Source of the DNA: Owenia fusiformis
Lineage: Eukaryota > Annelida > Polychaeta > Sabellida > Oweniidae
Assembly: GCA_903813345.2 (NCBI GenBank)
Contig: CAIIXF020000006.1
Coordinates: 34,884,436-34,944,435, forward strand
Reading direction: 5' to 3'
Length of the DNA stretch: 60,000 nucleotides
Shown here: positions 48,701 to 55,353 of the stretch, piece by piece
How positions within the stretch are numbered: position 1 is the stretch's first letter
How the letters are laid out: the number at the start of each line of letters is the position of its first letter
The notes under the pieces: model-generated
Database searches by the model: none
The model's input: only the letters and a program-made list of their open reading frames with translations
What the model was told of the DNA's origin: nothing
Made by a program: the position numbers and the translations under genes

Positions 48701-51700
48701 TATTAATTAACACTCTACTTTGTAATATTTTGCATTAACTGACATAAAAATTATATTTACCATGATAACTTCTTTTTAAATTTCCCTCCTTTTTTTGAAA
48801 TCCGCCATTTTGTAAATGAAGTGAATTTCTGGTTTTTTTTTCATGACACACCATAAATATATTTTAGGTGTCATGACAACACTATTGCATAAATTTCACT
48901 CAAATCCTAACAACATGTACAGAAATGTCTGAGCTATATACATATCAATTTATAGAGGCATTGCATCAAAAATAAGAAAATTAGATTAAAATGAAAAAGG
49001 GTGAACTTTTTTTTTGGCCCACCCTGTAATTGACTTTTGAATAAAAAAGCATTATATAGTCAGAAGTACCAAATTTGTACCATAATTGATTTAAAGATAA
49101 TAACCATACCCTAATGGACTATCTCTACATATCAATAACTAAATTTTGCAAAATTTGCTTTAAATTTGCATTTTTGAAAACGCACCTGCTTATACCTATT
49201 CAATTTAGAACCACAACATCAAGTTACTCTTTCATGAAAAACTTCGTCAGCTTGACTGAAGATTACTGAGTGCAGTCATTAATATGACCTCAAACGACTT
49301 TGACCTTATTATACTTTTGAGCCATAGATATTGACATTGAACTCATGTCACCTTAGCATGAGTTGCCAAGGGTCATAGCAGCTCCCAGGGCCTCAAAACG
49401 CCAAATACAGAGATTTTGACCTTGTAGGAATAACAATGACCTCAGAACACATATCAATGGGTCCTCACATGAAGCAGCATCCCCAAAATGCCAAATATTC
49501 AGATATTGACCTCTGACCTTGAGATGACCTTGACCCATAAACAGTGACATTGACCGTAGGTCACTTTATCTTTGGTGATCAAATGTTACTTAAGACCCAC
49601 AGTAGCCAACTACCTATGACCTAGATATTGACCTTTGACCTTGAAATTACCTTATCATTGCAGGTCACTTTATCTTTGGTGATCAAATGTTACTTAAGAC
49701 CCACAGTAGCCAACTACCTATGACCTAGATATTGACCTTTGACCTTGAAATTACCTTGAAATCACCTTATCATTGCAGGTCACTTTATCTTTGGTGATCA
49801 AATGTTACTTAAGACCCACAGTAGCCAACTACCTATGACCTAGATATTGACCTTTGACCTTGAAATTACCTTGAAATCACCTTATCATTGCTCGCCAAAG
49901 GTCACAATTGTTCTCACGTCAACTTGCTAGATATTGACATTTGACCTTAAAATTACCTTGATCCATTCAAACCTTGACTTCAGGTCACCTAATCATTGGT
50001 TGTGGAGGGTCAAATCAACGGCCATGTGTCTTAAAAAGCCAATTACCTAAACATTGACATTTTACCTTGAAATGACCTTTTTATGAACAAAAATGAAACA
50101 TTCAAAGTTGAAAACTGACCGTTTGAAAATAAAATTGCTGCTAATGTTTCAAAACGAAGGTATCTGTATTGTAAAAGTAATGTTCAAATTGAATAAACTC
50201 AAAGAAATATACTTCAATTATTTAATTTTCTATCAGACTAAGTAATATTGTAACTGTTCTAAATGTAAATGTTGCAATGAAAGCTCACATATATCTTGGT
50301 GCATATCAGTCAAGTGCAGCTGCTACAGGTATCACTCTGACAAACATCGGTATCTTTTAATTTGGCGTCCAAGCAGAATGTTGGACAAAATGGCTAACTG
50401 TAAATCATCAATAATGGAATTGTCAAAAGTTGCATTTATAAAATCAATTCCTGCCTCATCATTGTTACACCCATTACTAAAAGATGTTGTCTCGACTTGA
50501 TCACTGTCTGCAAGCTAAAAAAGTATCAAAATCACAGCCTGCTTTATCACAATAAACTTTTGTTACAAATAATTTCAGTAAAATGCAAAGAGAATGCCCA
50601 TTTGATATAAATATGGAAAGATAGTCCACTTTGGTGTGGTAATTTTACTGCAACAACTACATATATATGTACATGAAAAATGCCTTTTTATTCAAAAGTC
50701 AATCATTGTATTCCTATTTAACCTATTAAGCGATTTTTATATATCTGAATAATCGTTATATTCATTTTTGGCAAAGTAAATAAACATAGGGCTCACACAA
50801 GGATCAACTTTATTGAAGACTTTTTGTACTGGTATATGCCCTGCAGCTCTAAGAGCAATTGCGATTTTTAGTTGAAACAAGCACAATACCATCATTTTAT
50901 TTAATATTTAACAAATAAAATTGTGTTAAACTTAGCATTTTTTTTAAATCATCACTAAATATGAAAACGTTGTAAATAAAGTGGATCCTTGTGTGACCCT
51001 ATAATTATTTACTTTTCCAAAAACTAACATAATGGTAATTAAAACATTTAGAAAACATTGAATAGGTAAAATAGGAATATAATTAATAACAACCGCGACT
51101 TTTGCATTAAAATGGCATTTTAAGGTCAGAAATGTATATTTCTTCATCATTATTGTTTTAAATAAAAATGACCACACCCAAATACACTATCATACATAGC
51201 AATATCAAATATGCCTCTTATTTCATATACTCACTGCTATTATTTGAAAAACATGATTTCTTTCAAACTCATATTTTTGACGGTTGCACCTTGGGGCAAG
51301 CCGTTTAGCCCTTTCGTGTCACCTTTTTAACTGCAGACAAGTGAAAATGAAAAGTCAATGAACCAATCTATAATGACTATGGGCCACTTCTTGGTAATCT
51401 ACCTCAACATCGGTTTAGACTAACTAAGCCACTTTGGAAGCGATTTGGCACATACTAATAGTTTCTTCTCTGCTCGATTATAACGTTCATGAACGTGTTG
51501 GCGTCGATTAACTAGTGCACTAGAATGTATGGGTAAAGATCAGAATGCAAATATGGAGTCTATGCTGGATATTAATTGCATTTGTAACATCTCTCCCCTG
51601 GGGATGATATTTATATTTTACCATAGGTTCTGGGTTGATCGGAAGATGACACTGATTGTTTTTCTAGATATCATTAAATTGTGCTGCCACCTTTCTATCG

Positions 51701-54074
51701 GCCAAATACCTATAAGTATACACCTATATGAATTTTACCATAGACTCTCTAAAGGATGCCTGACAATGCTCATTTTGAGGTTTCCAACACAAAGAAGTAC
51801 GAGTATAGCCTCTTCTAGAAAGCCCATGGTTTTACCAGCCAAAGGAATGACCAACTTTGATCTATTTTGGACTATTTTGACCTACGTTGCCTACTCACTT
51901 TTACATTTTACATCCTCTCCCGTCCATCGTCCAGTCGACTGGCACTTCCTCATATAGGACCCAATAAGTGTGTAACCAAGGTTACACTTGAATGTAATAA
52001 CCGTTCTGTAGAAGAAGCCAGACCCAAACATGCTTCCATTATCTGGGTGGGTTAGTTTAGGGCATTTCACAGCTGCAAAGACAATTTTTGTCAAATCAAA
52101 ATTAAGAGTAATAAAGAAGAGTAAGCACACTGTTGTTATTTAAGAATACACAAAGGAAAATGACGAAATGTAGTCATCCCTCCATAAATTTGGCAAGCGG
52201 AAGTTTTCATTGGTTAGCATTTAAAAACCTGTGATCCAAATAAGGCATTATTGTCCTTATAAGGACTTCCTATTGTCAAACTTATAGAGGGATGTGTATT
52301 CATGTACAAGCAATAGTATACGGTTACACTCACCTTCACACCTTGGAGTGATTCCTGTCCATTGGCCGTTACTTTGACATATCCTTTCGGGTGATCCTAT
52401 GATTGTATATCCACCATTACAATGGTATCTCACCCTACGTGGGAACATGAAGATGTTGCCGTCACGCCTACCATTAGTGACCTCTCCCGGATGTCCGCAG
52501 CTCCTGGCTATAATGTGCACGCGCATATCATGAGAAGAGGTACGTAATTTGGCAAGTGGGCTTTTTTCTACGTTGACAGCTTGATGAATCTCAAGTATGA
52601 TTGGTAGAATATCAACACCATCTGATTTCAATTTGGGGGATGTTTTGGAACTGCGACCAACTATCCTTATTACGATATGAATTGATACTTTTCTGAATTA
52701 GTTAATGTCTTTTGATAGAAGGTTTCGTTTTTAAAATGAACTACATGTATATCATTAACATAAGGTGTTGGATAACCATAATAAGTTGATTTTATGATAT
52801 ATAATATGATATGATATGATCGATATGATATTTATGATATGATATTAAGTAAACAATTGCAAGAAAGGCAAAAGCATAGGTCAATGGTCGGGTTATACAT
52901 ACGCGAGCAAGTCATTCTCGGCCCAACCCATCTGCCTTCTTCCATACACATGGCGCGGGCAAAGCCATCACTGTAGAACCCATTCTTGCACATATACGAC
53001 AACTGCGAGCCGACAGGAAACACCTTTAAATGTTTCTGTCCATCGTGTATAGCATTTGCAACAGCGGGGGGTTCCGTGCATCGACCTGTGGACGGAAAGA
53101 CATTCCTCGTATTATTTATTGTTTAGATGCAAATTTTATGAGACGTGATCGTGTTCTCTTAATCGTCTACCATTTCATAGGATAAAATATTAAATGTCAT
53201 GGGAATCTCAAATGCCAAGACAAGATAATAAATTATGGGAGCCACATGTCCTTTGGGATTTCCTCCACAATAAATATCACTGTATTGTTTTCAAAGTGTA
53301 TATCAAAATATTCTGTTTTTTCAATATTCGTTTTTAACTAGACTATCTATAATTTGATTTTTCAATTGTATAGTTTCTAAATAGCTGAATAACGCTGACA
53401 TTATAGATGTCATCCTTGTTTGTCTTTGATTTTCTTGGGCCAGACCTCCATTCACTCCAATGCTAGGAACTTGGAATAGTCACTTTTCATGATTTTTCAA
53501 AAAGTGTTGGTTGAATGTCTGAAACTCGAATGGCTGCATTGACGTTTGTTGGAATAAACGTCATCATATAAATCATTCTATATCAGAGAAATGAATTCAG
53601 GATTTGACATACAAGAACATTGCATTTTATACGATATATTATGCTACCCCCATACGTAGAATCACGTAGAATGTTAAAATGATTATAGTTACTTCTTACT
53701 GACTAACTGGACATATTTAATATTCGTGAAAAAGTTTTAAAATCAATCCGAACCGTCATATACGCGAAATCATTATTCCTCTTTTTATCTCGAATGAATT
53801 CTCCCTTTAGAATGAATTCAAAGTAGAACCAATGCTGTGTTCGCAGATTGGTTATACGGATGTAGGAACTGGGAAGCTAAGTTTATTTTACCATCACTCT
53901 CGCAGCTTGGAGGCTTGCCACTCCACTTCCCGTCTCCTTGGCAGATCCGACTTGGTTGTCCGTATATCACGAAGCCCTCGTCGCAGAGGTACTTTGCCTT
54001 GGCGCTGAATTTATTGTAGGGCACTATTTCGACATAGCCGTGTTCTAACTTTTCAAGTGGTTTGCATCGCTTAG
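33617..54074 (-). CDS. Multi-CCP (sushi) and Ig-domain protein with furin-type linker (5' incomplete)
   Basis: At least twelve minus-strand exons join in phase: 53892-54074, 52903-53085, 52334-52507, 51899-52072 (four CCPs), 47062-47146 plus 44371-44483 (one CCP split by a phase-2 intron), 43041-43217, 42665-42844, 42194-42385 (three CCPs, the last finished by the next exon), 41715-41804 (linker with RGKRS), 35024-35452 (Ig) and 33617-33798 (CCP, stop). A second linker exon lies at 35922-36020. Almost all introns are phase 1, as usual for shuffled CCP/Ig modules. About 720 residues are seen; the signal peptide for the long form is not found. CCP modules bind ligands in complement regulators and synaptic or matrix proteins. 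The Ig exon (FPGSNITLDC...GTPKWK...YRLYLTS...DEGRYKC) resembles the Ig of Hikaru genki-type CCP proteins. RGKRS between CCPs and Ig predicts furin cleavage. An extracellular recognition or matrix role is inference. Confidence 0.85.
33931..34921. mobile_element. Degraded mariner-superfamily element, about 1 kb
   Basis: Terminal inverted repeats GGGTGTCTCAAAAAATGTAC / GTACATTTTTTGAGACACCC, with arms extending to about 220 bp. It lies in the intron between the Ig and last CCP exons. A transposase C-terminus survives at 34540-34728. Confidence 0.85.
34540..34728 (+). pseudogene. Transposase C-terminal fragment
   Basis: Encodes IFLCGYLKESF, LEQLKGNIQREI and IPPELLSNLMNNVE, the pattern following the last catalytic residue in IS630/Tc1/mariner-type transposases (FLWGYLK...L..LK..I..EI..IP.E.L). 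The DDE catalytic domain is missing, so it is non-functional. Confidence 0.75.
35024..35452 (-). CDS. CCP/Ig gene exon (Ig domain)
   Basis: 429 nt, phase 1-1, acceptor CATTTTAG, donor GTAAGT. 143 residues: FPGSNITLDCLYLRK with the B-strand Cys, GTPKWK with the core Trp, and YRLYLTSVQKEDEGRYKC with the F-strand Cys. The spacing between the Cys is long because of an inserted loop (about 80 residues). Pattern resembles the Ig domain of Hikaru genki-like proteins. Confidence 0.87.
35922..36020 (-). CDS. CCP/Ig gene linker exon B with RGKRS
   Basis: 99 nt, phase 1-1, acceptor TTGTTAG, donor GTAAGA. Encodes LPVC (the usual CCP ending), a spacer and PMYRGKRSIAGP. Same length class, same phase and same motif order as linker exon A, so it is a paralogous exon. 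Splicing both in series would leave two orphan Cys-containing linkers, so alternative use is more likely. Confidence 0.8.
37382..37389 (+). promoter_or_regulatory. TATA-box candidate upstream of ORF 37550
   Basis: TATATAAG, 161 bp before the ATG at 37550. In AT-rich DNA such a match can be chance; it is noted because a poly(A) signal also abuts the ORF end. Confidence 0.35.
37550..37885 (+). CDS. Small intronless ORF, 111 aa, unknown product
   Basis: ATG at 37550 in context AAAACATGAAC, stop TGA 37883-37885. An AATAAA poly(A) signal (37885-37890) overlaps the stop codon, and a TATATAAG lies 161 bp upstream. The product has a Gln/Glu-rich start (QVEMEKAQQQMECVQEY), a middle with NAEYVLSMDF and a Ser/Thr/Tyr-rich C-terminus with STPPDPRAKYKHH. 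No signal peptide, membrane segment or known domain is seen. It lies inside the putative 36937-41581 element, opposite in strand to the host CCP/Ig gene. It could be an element-encoded protein, a retrocopy or a chance ORF. Confidence 0.4.
   Translation: MNAQVEMEKAQQQMECVQEYTNIREYQSVNMQNANAYSLHTPNAEYVLSMDFMLETITICHTTLGGDIRNTSNPKVKRLSTPPDPRAKYKHHSQTITPSSTSLYSSHYNTN
38487..38894. mobile_element. Palindromic MITE, CACGCGGT termini, 408 bp
   Basis: Ends CACGCGGT and ACCGCGTG; inverted arms share 'ccgttaatttgaatttttga' and 'ggattgcgagtctcat'. A perfect central-type hairpin 'ttggtccccagctgt' / 'acagctggggaccaa' is at 38670-38714. Flanked by a 5-bp duplication CACAT (38482-38486, 38895-38899). Confidence 0.88.
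39011..39554. mobile_element. Palindromic element, about 544 bp ('ctacccacctag' termini)
   Basis: Arms of about 250 bp pair over nearly their whole length ('acccacctagctacacagac', 'ttataagtcac', 'ttagtccctc'). The centre is a second palindrome built on 'cactgacgaccgg' / 'tggtcgttcgtcagtg'. No coding frame; one non-autonomous family. Confidence 0.85.
39594..40112 (-). CDS. Possible membrane-protein exons (unrecognised)
   Basis: Three AG/GT-bounded minus-strand frames in a row: about 40045-40112 (acceptor AAATCAG, donor GTGAGT), about 39769-39955 (hydrophobic, with FAFGTRAYIFMTFWIEFGI and LLPGYISFVFISGIA, donor GTAATT) and about 39628-39710 (VKKFNIIVNVLCGVVVIVP, donor GTGAGT). Together they suggest two or three membrane helices. 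The middle intron would be only about 60 bp, short for this locus. No family was recognised; AT-rich DNA often gives hydrophobic frames, so confidence is low. Confidence 0.22.
40225..40397. mobile_element. MITE with CCGGTGTAAAAG termini, copy 3
   Basis: 173 bp from CCGGTGTGAAAG to CTTTTACACCGG, same orientation and interior as the 12777 copy. Confidence 0.88.
40620..40940. repeat. Diverged tandem duplication, period about 205 bp
   Basis: 'ctgaatgaaatcgtctctaa' with 'atccatcacgaaggttggtt' at 40652-40700 recurs as 'ctgcatcaaatcgtcctgta' with 'gtcaaccacgaaagttgatt' at 40863-40915. Old local duplication, no coding support. Confidence 0.6.
41715..41804 (-). CDS. CCP/Ig gene linker exon A with RGKRS
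   Basis: 90 nt, phase 1-1, acceptor AGTTGTAG, donor GTATAG. Encodes SPMC (last Cys of CCP 8), a short spacer and STYRGKRSVKSGSKR, a consensus furin-type cleavage site. Confidence 0.8.
42194..42385 (-). CDS. CCP/Ig gene exon (CCP 8, lacks last Cys)
   Basis: 192 nt, phase 1-1, acceptor ATTGGTAG, donor GTAACT. YCPWVGGIPHC start, FQCDRGYKLIG, TCVDGQWSPE end. The final Cys of this CCP is supplied by the following linker exon, either SPMC (41804) or LPVC (36020). Confidence 0.87.
42665..42844 (-). CDS. CCP/Ig gene exon (CCP 7)
   Basis: 180 nt, phase 1-1, acceptor TTTATAG, donor GTAAGG. PCRDRPPSITNGIP start, YKCDTGYELK, QCSYGKWKPMGRMPYC end. The exon has an internal position without a Met near its start, so simple ORF calling misses it. 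Confidence 0.88.
43041..43217 (-). CDS. CCP/Ig gene exon (CCP 6)
   Basis: 177 nt, phase 1-1, acceptor CATTTTAG, donor GTAGAG. QCEVPDMANGTV start, FKCKNTTHI, TCYNGTWIGLLKC end; a CCP with two extra N-glycosylation-type sequons. Confidence 0.9.
43318..43392. repeat. Direct repeat flanking MITE copy 3, left copy
   Basis: 'cctcgagtttgatattttat' with 'gcgtgcgccatctacacaca' repeats at 44020-44085 with few changes. The two copies flank the palindromic MITE at 43404-43939, so the duplication spans the insertion site. Confidence 0.7.
43404..43939. mobile_element. Palindromic MITE, CACTGGTGATCCACTCG family, copy 3
   Basis: 536-bp near-perfect palindrome with CACTGGTGATCCACTCG at the left and its inverse at the right; 5-bp target duplication TCTTT (43399-43403, 43940-43944). 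Arms are so similar that the copy looks young. It lies in the intron upstream of the CCP 6 exon. Confidence 0.92.
44143..44194 (-). CDS. Candidate alternative first exon with signal peptide
   Basis: ATG at 44194-44192 starts MRALHIITILIHVLLVHG, a textbook signal peptide. Two possible donors (GTTACG after 44143, GTTGTA after 44134) both leave phase 1 and would join the CCP 6 exon at 43217 (GQCEVP). This would make a short secreted form with CCPs 6-9 and the Ig. The donors are weak (GTT), and no TATA box is seen, so it is a candidate only. Confidence 0.45.
44371..44483 (-). CDS. CCP/Ig gene exon (CCP 5, second half)
   Basis: 113 nt, phase 2 in, phase 1 out, acceptor GATTTCAG, donor GTAAAG. Encodes CLGRTTFEGRSISTKCEV and WTNPTPKC, completing CCP 5. 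The 2.6-kb intron between the halves contains the cGAS-like gene on the other strand. Confidence 0.85.
45121..45127 (+). promoter_or_regulatory. TATA-box candidate of the cGAS-like gene
   Basis: TATAAAC, 84 bp before the ATG at 45205. Transcription starting about 30 bp downstream would leave a 5' UTR of roughly 55 nt without an intron. Confidence 0.4.
45205..46626 (+). CDS. cGAS-like receptor / Mab-21-family nucleotidyltransferase, intronless
   Basis: 473 codons, uninterrupted, ATG in context AAAAATGTC. The N-terminal helix is followed by the nucleotidyltransferase signature RGSYYERTKIIEPNEYDYL: Gly69-Ser70 and Glu82-x-Asp84, closely matching the GSYYEHVKI-x3-NEFD stretch of animal cGAS. A third acidic residue lies in TTDIDLCF (Asp208 or Asp210). 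So the G[S]-[D/E]h[D/E]-[D/E] catalytic set seems intact, unlike many Mab-21 proteins. The C-terminal half contains LKFISHLYDKIYWFLF and SSYAYKLLMQH, typical of the helical Mab-21 lobe. No Zn-ribbon (H-C-C-C) of vertebrate cGAS is evident. Predicted cytosolic sensor making a cyclic dinucleotide after binding a nucleic-acid ligand; ligand and product cannot be read from sequence. Nested in the opposite strand of the CCP/Ig gene, in the intron splitting CCP 5. Confidence 0.9.
   Translation: MSHPEEFHARLTIFVTIVAGEKNIINRYRHQRAELEYHTAYIEEFVDDICSSFGGYSDFAQVKTRFSRGSYYERTKIIEPNEYDYLPVLSLTDDVAVEVCDVEEDCKLAGQGYKRVKILPGQLQKHFKNLRRNVLCKQNDGVYLKTEIRYSLVEELDSYLKRNHSQNYLGRKNHNEDPAYEIGQFSLHDLVHGPSVCIRVGGPLCTTDIDLCFCIQKSPGCVLVPAFVSSAKCNVVLNENHWTESVLQLQKETGIELPLSDGQHKHVFLTLKFISHLYDKIYWFLFGSCTPDGLISSYAYKLLMQHHSHRQKGPDYNIGKWLEDIVYFIFGFTRKEGDGRDVFRAYGRGDDVYLPDVHFHERKVKVINGDANKGELITLLWIYKHVEHNDNTVWWKRLLDDDFPNNVDKPVHNGLIETECVDKDGLDSLLRSVEYVMTIRSGKPERPPECIWRHMNGAITRVIIDDQKPLDIF
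47062..47146 (-). CDS. CCP/Ig gene exon (CCP 5, first half)
   Basis: 85 nt, phase 1 in, phase 2 out, acceptor TTCTCCAG, donor GTGAGT. Encodes VDCGLPDPLWNGYLEG and VIIFK, the first half of a CCP that stops just before its second Cys. The partner exon 44371-44483 starts with that Cys in matching phase. The frame is easily missed because the exon is short and lacks Met. Confidence 0.85.
47946..49026 (-). mobile_element. Mariner-superfamily transposon, 1081 bp, defective
   Basis: Perfect ends CAGGGTGGGCCAAAAAAA / TTTTTTTGGCCCACCCTG, with TA on both sides (47944-47945, 49027-49028). The AAAGTTCACCC-type subterminal block is also inverted (GTTCACCCTTTTTCATTTTAAT). It carries a broken transposase on the minus strand and interrupts the inner arm of the 4.2-kb foldback, so it inserted later. 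Confidence 0.92.
48110..48544 (-). pseudogene. Mariner-type transposase, frameshifted and N-terminally deleted
   Basis: First frame (48544-48335) contains YIFQQDGAPSHTSKATMEFL with the second catalytic Asp. The reading then shifts frame into LDLWPPNSPDLNVMDYFVWG with the third catalytic Asp, about 34 residues on, as in DD34D/E-type enzymes, and a stop follows. Further down INAAINKWRHRLKLVVQEQG and GHIEH match the family C-terminus. The DNA-binding half is missing. Non-functional. Confidence 0.88.
49557..49895. repeat. Tandem repeat, 104-115 bp unit, TGACCT-rich
   Basis: Three near-identical units each contain 'aggtcactttatctttggtg', 'cttaagacccacagtagcca' and 'attgacctttgaccttgaaa'. Diverged TGACCT-containing sequence continues on both sides from about 49340 to 50080. 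Confidence 0.88.
51899..52072 (-). CDS. CCP/Ig gene exon (CCP 4)
   Basis: 174 nt, phase 1-1, acceptor TTTGCAG, donor GTGAGT. KCPKLTHPDNG start, FKCNLGYTLIG, KCQSTGRWTGEDVKC end; complete CCP. The intron after it contains the 4.2-kb foldback element. Confidence 0.9.
52334..52507 (-). CDS. CCP/Ig gene exon (CCP 3)
   Basis: 174 nt, phase 1-1, acceptor ATTATAG, donor GTGAGT. SCGHPGEVTNG start, YHCNGGYTIIG, ICQSNGQWTGITPRC end; complete CCP. Confidence 0.9.
52903..53085 (-). CDS. CCP/Ig gene exon (CCP 2)
   Basis: 183 nt, phase 1-1, acceptor GTCCACAG, donor GTATGT. RCTEPPAVANA start, YMCKNGF, MCMEEGRWVGPRMTC end; complete CCP. Confidence 0.9.
53892..54074 (-). CDS. CCP/Ig gene, first exon seen (CCP 1)
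   Basis: 183 nt, phase 1-1, acceptor CTTTTTCAG, donor GTAAAA. Begins KRCKPLEKLEHG, contains YLCDEGF and ICQGDGKWSGKPPSC, the classic four-Cys, one-Trp CCP. Upstream exons, including a signal peptide, were not found up to 60 kb. Confidence 0.9.
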
Positions 54075-55038
54075 CTGAAAAAGAAAATTAGGGCCTCATT
54101 CAAGATAGTCCAGCTAACTTTACGGAGTTTCTTCAAAGGTGCGCCCCATCTGGATAAAAGAACCTTCGACTTCCAAGGTGTTATAATTGAAACCTTGTGA
54201 ATCAAGATGGATAAAAGACAAAATATGGTTTCATTTTAAGTATAAAAAAAGCTCTCAAACAATGTGAGGAGATTAGGCTGTATAACCATGATCCAATATT
54301 CAATCAACAAATTACAAATACGATTGGTTAAAATCTTAAATATCTCTAGCCATCTTTTTAAAAATGGTAAAATGAACTTTTAAAAATCTTTAAAATTCAA
54401 TTTCAAAAAACGGCAAATATCTAATTTTGTCCATGCTAAATATTTTAGGTTTACGGTAACGTGTTTGGAATACCAGATTACCTTGATTACAAATTAGGAT
54501 CGATGTTAAATCATGCAAAATAAAATAATTATGAGATCACATATAACATCGACGAATTATTCTGCTCCATTGCTCAAGGTTAGCCGGTGCATTGTTTAAA
54601 AACCCACTATGTGAACCAAGAGGTCTTTGAATTATCCCGAAACATAGCGACGAAAGGGTCTAATAAAGAGCAACTTTATCGACCAGTTTTAATTAAGTGT
54701 CATAAGAATAAATGAGACCTCCCTAGACTAACCTTTTACATCATTAAACAAAATAACACCTTCCGAATGTTTCCCGGTTCCCACCCTTGGGTGCTTGGTA
54801 TTGGCGATCTACTTACAATGTAAACTGTTCAAGTTCGCAAGAATTTGTTTTTCTAATTTATACCCGTTTAGACTACTTTAGGCTCTGGTTTATTTTTGTA
54901 TTCATTTTAAAGTAAAGGTATGATTAGTTTTAAAGTAAAGGTATGACTAGTTGAAGCAAAAGTGAGAAACTGAAATCCTGATATCACGGGTAAAATTCTT
55001 TTGTTGACCATGATTTACACGATATGAATCCCTAGAAG
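54075..55038. other. Upstream of first recognised CCP exon; nothing coding seen
   Basis: Should be intron or promoter of the CCP/Ig gene. No further CCP exon or signal-peptide exon was found here or further up to 59 kb. Confidence 0.4.
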
Positions 55039-55210
55039 CCGGTGTAAAAGAAATTATGGTCCCATGGGGATTATGGTCCCCTTTCCTTACGGCTCTTACT
55101 GGCCCTGACTGTGTATAAATAATAAGGAAAATAATTGTAATTAGGGCACCATATAAATCAATAGAGAGTAGGACCAAACTTTGATAGGACCACCTACCCT
55201 TTTACACCGG
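55039..55210. mobile_element. MITE with CCGGTGTAAAAG termini, copy 4
   Basis: 172 bp, from CCGGTGTAAAAG to CTTTTACACCGG. Its right terminus is shared with copy 5, forming one large palindrome. Confidence 0.88.
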
Positions 55211-55353
55211 TGTAAAAGGGTAGGTGGTCCTATCAAATTATGGTCCTACTTTCCATTGATTTATATGGTGTCCTAAATACAACTCTTTCCCTTATTATCG
55301 TATCCACAATCAGGGCCAGTAGCCCCAGGGGACCATAATTTCTTTTACACCGG
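55207..55353. mobile_element. MITE with CCGGTGTAAAAG termini, copy 5
   Basis: About 147 bp, inverted relative to copy 4 and overlapping it by the CCGG; it lacks the 'ggggattatggtcccctttc' block present in the other copies. Confidence 0.85.

Larger units (their letters stand above)
47214..51416. mobile_element. 4.2-kb long-inverted-repeat foldback element
   Basis: Outer arms 47214-47700 and 50935-51416 are inverted copies ('ctgatgttgaggtaggtta', 'ttgccccaaggtgcaaccgtc', 'aagtcgcggttgttattaat'). Inner arms about 47810-49145 (interrupted by the mariner at 47946) and 50590-50900 are also inverted copies. The centre holds the TGACCT-rich tandem repeat. No transposase belonging to this element is seen. 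It fills the intron between CCP 4 and CCP 5. Confidence 0.8.
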
